Shown here: positions 32,620-34,974 of the stretch, piece by piece
Layout: each line of letters opens with the position of its first letter
Position numbering within the stretch: position 1 is the first letter of the stretch
Notes under the pieces: model-generated
The model's input: only the letters and a program-made list of their open reading frames with translations
Told to the model about the DNA's origin: nothing
The model's database searches: none
Made by a program: the position numbers and the translations under genes
Source: Rhodospirillales bacterium
GTDB taxonomy: Bacteria > Pseudomonadota > Alphaproteobacteria > Reyranellales > Reyranellaceae
Length of the DNA stretch: 34,974 bases
NCBI GenBank assembly: GCA_947469635.1
Contig: CANIRG010000011.1
Span: forward strand, 1-34,974
Reading direction: 5' to 3'

Positions 32620-33432
32620 ATGCCAGTCATTTCCCCGGATGTCTTCACTCCTCGCATCGCCAACGATCGGGGAGACCCTGTTTCGGCGGATCTACGCGAA
32701 AAGGTCCGCCGTCTGGAACGTGCCCACAGCGCCCAGCGCGCAGGGCAAGCCGCTGTGCCGCTCGGCCTGCCGTCTATCGATGCCCTGCTGCCGGAAGGCG
32801 GGCTGCTGACCGGCGCCCTGCACGAGATCGAGGCCGGCCCTGCCCCGTCCGGTCGCGTCGCCGTCCATGATGGCGCCGCCCTGGGCTTTGCCGCCTTCCT
32901 GATGAGCCGCTTTGCCACGACCAGGCCCGGCACACTCCTGTGGTGCCGCCAGGGTTCGAATGCCGATGCCCCGCCCTACGCCCCCGCCCTCTCAGCGTGG
33001 TTCGATCCGGCACGCCTGCTGATGGTCACGGCGCGACGCGACGAGGATCTGTTCTGGGCGATGGAAGAAGGGCTGCGCTGCCCCGGCATCGCCGCCGTGC
33101 TGGGCGAGACGCGCGCCGCCGATCCCACGGCCGGCCGTCGCCTCTCCCTCGCGGCCGAAAAGAGCGGCGTGCCGGCCCTGCTGCTGCGGCCGCAGCCGGC
33201 GCCGCCGCAAAGCGTCTGCACCACGCGCTGGCGCGTGGCTTCCTCGCCCTCGCTCGATCTCGGCGTCCCGCGCTGGCGCCTCGACCTCAAGCGCAACCGC
33301 TTCGGCACACCCTCTGCCGAAGAAACCCCTTCCTGGCTCGTGGAGTGGAACGATGAAACGCATTGTCTCGCTGTGGTTCCCCAAACTGTCGACCGATCGG
33401 CTGGCGAAGGCTGGCGGCGACTGGTCGGCTAA
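32620..33432 (+). CDS. imuA: ImuA, SOS mutasome accessory protein
   Basis: RecA/SulA-like pattern VPLGLPSIDALLPEGGLLTGALHEIEAGPAPSGRVAVHDGAALGFAAFLMSRF...LLWCRQG; followed by an overlapping Y-family polymerase gene. Confidence 0.88.
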   Translation: MPVISPDVFTPRIANDRGDPVSADLREKVRRLERAHSAQRAGQAAVPLGLPSIDALLPEGGLLTGALHEIEAGPAPSGRVAVHDGAALGFAAFLMSRFATTRPGTLLWCRQGSNADAPPYAPALSAWFDPARLLMVTARRDEDLFWAMEEGLRCPGIAAVLGETRAADPTAGRRLSLAAEKSGVPALLLRPQPAPPQSVCTTRWRVASSPSLDLGVPRWRLDLKRNRFGTPSAEETPSWLVEWNDETHCLAVVPQTVDRSAGEGWRRLVG

Positions 33433-34974
33433 GGCCGCCGCCACCGTCGCCTGGCTCGAGGGCTGCCCGCGGCTGGTGGCGCTGAACCCGCACGCCCGCG
33501 CCACCGGCCTGCGCACCAACATGCGCCTGGCCGATGCCCGCACCCTGGTGCCCGACCTGGTCACGGCGGAGAACCAGCCGCAGGCCGACCATCGCCTGCT
33601 CGAGGCCGTCGCCAACTGGTGCGACCGCTACACGCCCTGGGTGGCGATCGATCCGCTGGGCGGCGCCGTCGCCCAGGAAGGCATCGAGGCCTGCAGCACT
33701 GGCGGCTTCGGCGGCGATGCCGGCCTGCTGCTCGACGTCACCGGCTGCGGCCATCTCTTCGGCAAGGGCGAGGCGGGCGAGCGCGCCCTGCTGGCCGACC
33801 TGGTGGAGCGCCTGTCGCGGCACGATTACACCTGCCGCGTCGCCATGGCCGATACGGCGGGCGCCGCCTGGGCGCTGGCACGCTTCGCCGAGCGCCAGGC
33901 CGATCTCTTCTGCCCGGGCAACGCCCAGCGCGAGGCGCTGGCCGCGCTGCCGGTCGACGGGCTGCGGCTCGACGCGCCGATCCTCGAGACCTTCCTCAAG
34001 CTCGGCCTGCGCCGCATCGGCGATCTCTACTCCCTGCCGCGCGCGCCGCTCGCGCGCCGCTTCGGCGACCAGCCGCTGCACAGGCTCGACCAGGCGCTGG
34101 GCCGGGTCGAGGAGCCGATCGAGCCGCGCCGGCCGCCGCCCGCCTTCCGCACGCGGCTGTCCTTCGTCGAGCCGATCGGCCGGTCCGAGGACATCGCCGC
34201 CGCGACCAGCCGCCTGCTGGCCGCCCTCTGCAAGCAGTTCGAGCAGGCGGGGGTGGGCGCGCGCAAGCTCGAGATCGCGCTCTATCGCGTCGACGGCTCG
34301 GTCGACCGTACCTGGATCGGCACCAGCCGGCCCAACCGCGACAATCCCAAGCTGATGAAGCTCTTCGAGGAGAAGCTGGGCGAGCTCGATCCCGGCTTCG
34401 GCGTCGAGCTGATGATCCTGGCCGCCCCCGAGGTCGAGGCCTGGAGCGGCACGCAGGATCCGCTGCCAGAGGCGGTCATGGGCATGGGCATGGGCGCCCT
34501 TCAGTTCGGCGCGGATGGCACGATCGATCTCGCCGACCGGCTGGCGCTGCGGCTGGGGGCCGAGAACGTGGTGCAGCTGCTGCCGCGCGACAGCCATCTG
34601 CCCGAGCGGGTGCAGACGATGGCGCCCATCTCCACCTCGCCGGCGCCGGCCGGCGCCTGGGCGCGGCTGGCCTCGATGAAGGGCGCGCGGCCGACACGGC
34701 TGCTGCAGCGCCCCGAGGCGGTCGAGGTCACCGCCCTCATGCCCGACGATCCGCCCCGCCAGTTCAGCTGGCGCCGCCATGCCCACAGGGTGGTGAAGGT
34801 CGAGGGGCCGGAGCGGCTGGCCGACGAATGGTGGCGGCCGCGCTCGAACGGCCGCCATGCGCCGGCCAACAGCGTCCCCCTGGTGCGCGACTATTACCGC
34901 GTCGAGGACGACGACGGCGGCCGCTTCTGGCTGTTCCGCGACGGCCCGCACAATGCCTCGGCCGGCGGCGGCAC
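33353..34974 (+). CDS. imuB: ImuB, Y-family DNA polymerase-like protein (3' truncated by window end; not in supplied ORF track)
   Basis: My translation from ATG 33353: MKRIVSLWFPKLSTDRLAKAGGDWSAKAAATVAWLEGCPRLVALNPHARATGLRTNMRLADARTLVPDL...GDAGLLLDVTGCGHLFGKGEAG. I translated only the 5' portion codon by codon and did not check the full reading frame to the edge. Confidence 0.88.
   Translation, partial: MKRIVSLWFPKLSTDRLAKAGGDWSAKAAATVAWLEGCPRLVALNPHARATGLRTNMRLADARTLVPDLVTAENQPQADHRLLEAVANWCDRYTPWVAIDPLGGAVAQEGIEACSTGGFGGDAGLLLDVTGCGHLFGKGEAGERALLADLVERLSRHDYTCRVAMADTAGAAWALARFAERQADLFCPGNAQREALAALPVDGLRLDAPILETFLKLGLRRIGDLYSLPRAPLARRFGDQPLHRLDQALGRVEEPIEPRRPPPAFRTRLSFVEPIGRSEDIAAATSRLLAALCKQFEQAGVGARKLEIALYRVDGSVDRTWIGTSRPNRDNPKLMKLFEEKLGELDPGFGVELMILAAPEVEAWSGTQDPLPEAVMGMGMGALQFGADGTIDLADRLALRLGAENVVQLLPRDSHLPERVQTMAPISTSPAPAGAWARLASMKGARPTRLLQRPEAVEVTALMPDDPPRQFSWRRHAHRVVKVEGPERLADEWWRPRSNGRHAPANSVPLVRDYYRVEDDDGGRFWLFRDGPHNASAGGG

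Noticed and set aside
33287-34951. 554-aa minus-strand ORF opposite imuB
   Set aside because: Shadow ORF; the plus strand encodes ImuB motifs from 33353 and was only omitted from the track because it runs off the window.

Overview
High-GC, alphaproteobacterial-looking window (possibly Reyranella/Rhodospirillales-like; this is inference from style, not a search). I call 35 protein-coding genes, mostly small-molecule uptake and catabolism. From left to right: a branched-chain-amino-acid-type ABC transporter with a fused LivM-LivG; SMP-30, NTF2-like, DUF385 and NIPSNAP proteins; a divergent LLM oxidoreductase and a VOC protein; a two-subunit molybdenum hydroxylase (IorA/IorB type); a minus-strand five-gene run (ketopantoate-reductase-like, CoxG-like, ThDP enzyme, TauD, DUF938); an enolase-superfamily enzyme and a LysR regulator; an N-carbamoyl-D-amino-acid-hydrolase-like nitrilase, a PhnZ/MIOX-like HD protein and a polar amino-acid ABC transporter; a divergent HxlR regulator/CMD-family pair; MBL and BenE; a Zn carbamoylase; a Phd/ParE toxin-antitoxin pair; a CaiB-type CoA-transferase; an acetylpolyamine-amidohydrolase-like deacetylase; an MBL protein; a DUF433/DUF5615 pair; and imuA-imuB (SOS mutasome, cut by the window end). 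The most interesting non-coding signals are: (i) two sequence-unrelated families of intergenic palindromic elements (6214-6335; 11790-11900 and 26753-26861) that share a cloverleaf-like layout, with side-arm hairpins whose sequence differs while pairing is kept; (ii) a perfect GAAC-N7-GAAC LexA box overlapping the predicted -10 of imuA; (iii) a perfect 7-5-7 inverted repeat between the HxlR and CMD genes. Among proteins, the CoxG-like protein with a Pro-rich tether and amphipathic Lys tail, near a FAD-subunit-less molybdenum hydroxylase, and the HD-oxygenase-like protein are the best candidates for undescribed function. All family calls are from reading translated sequence; no searches were run.
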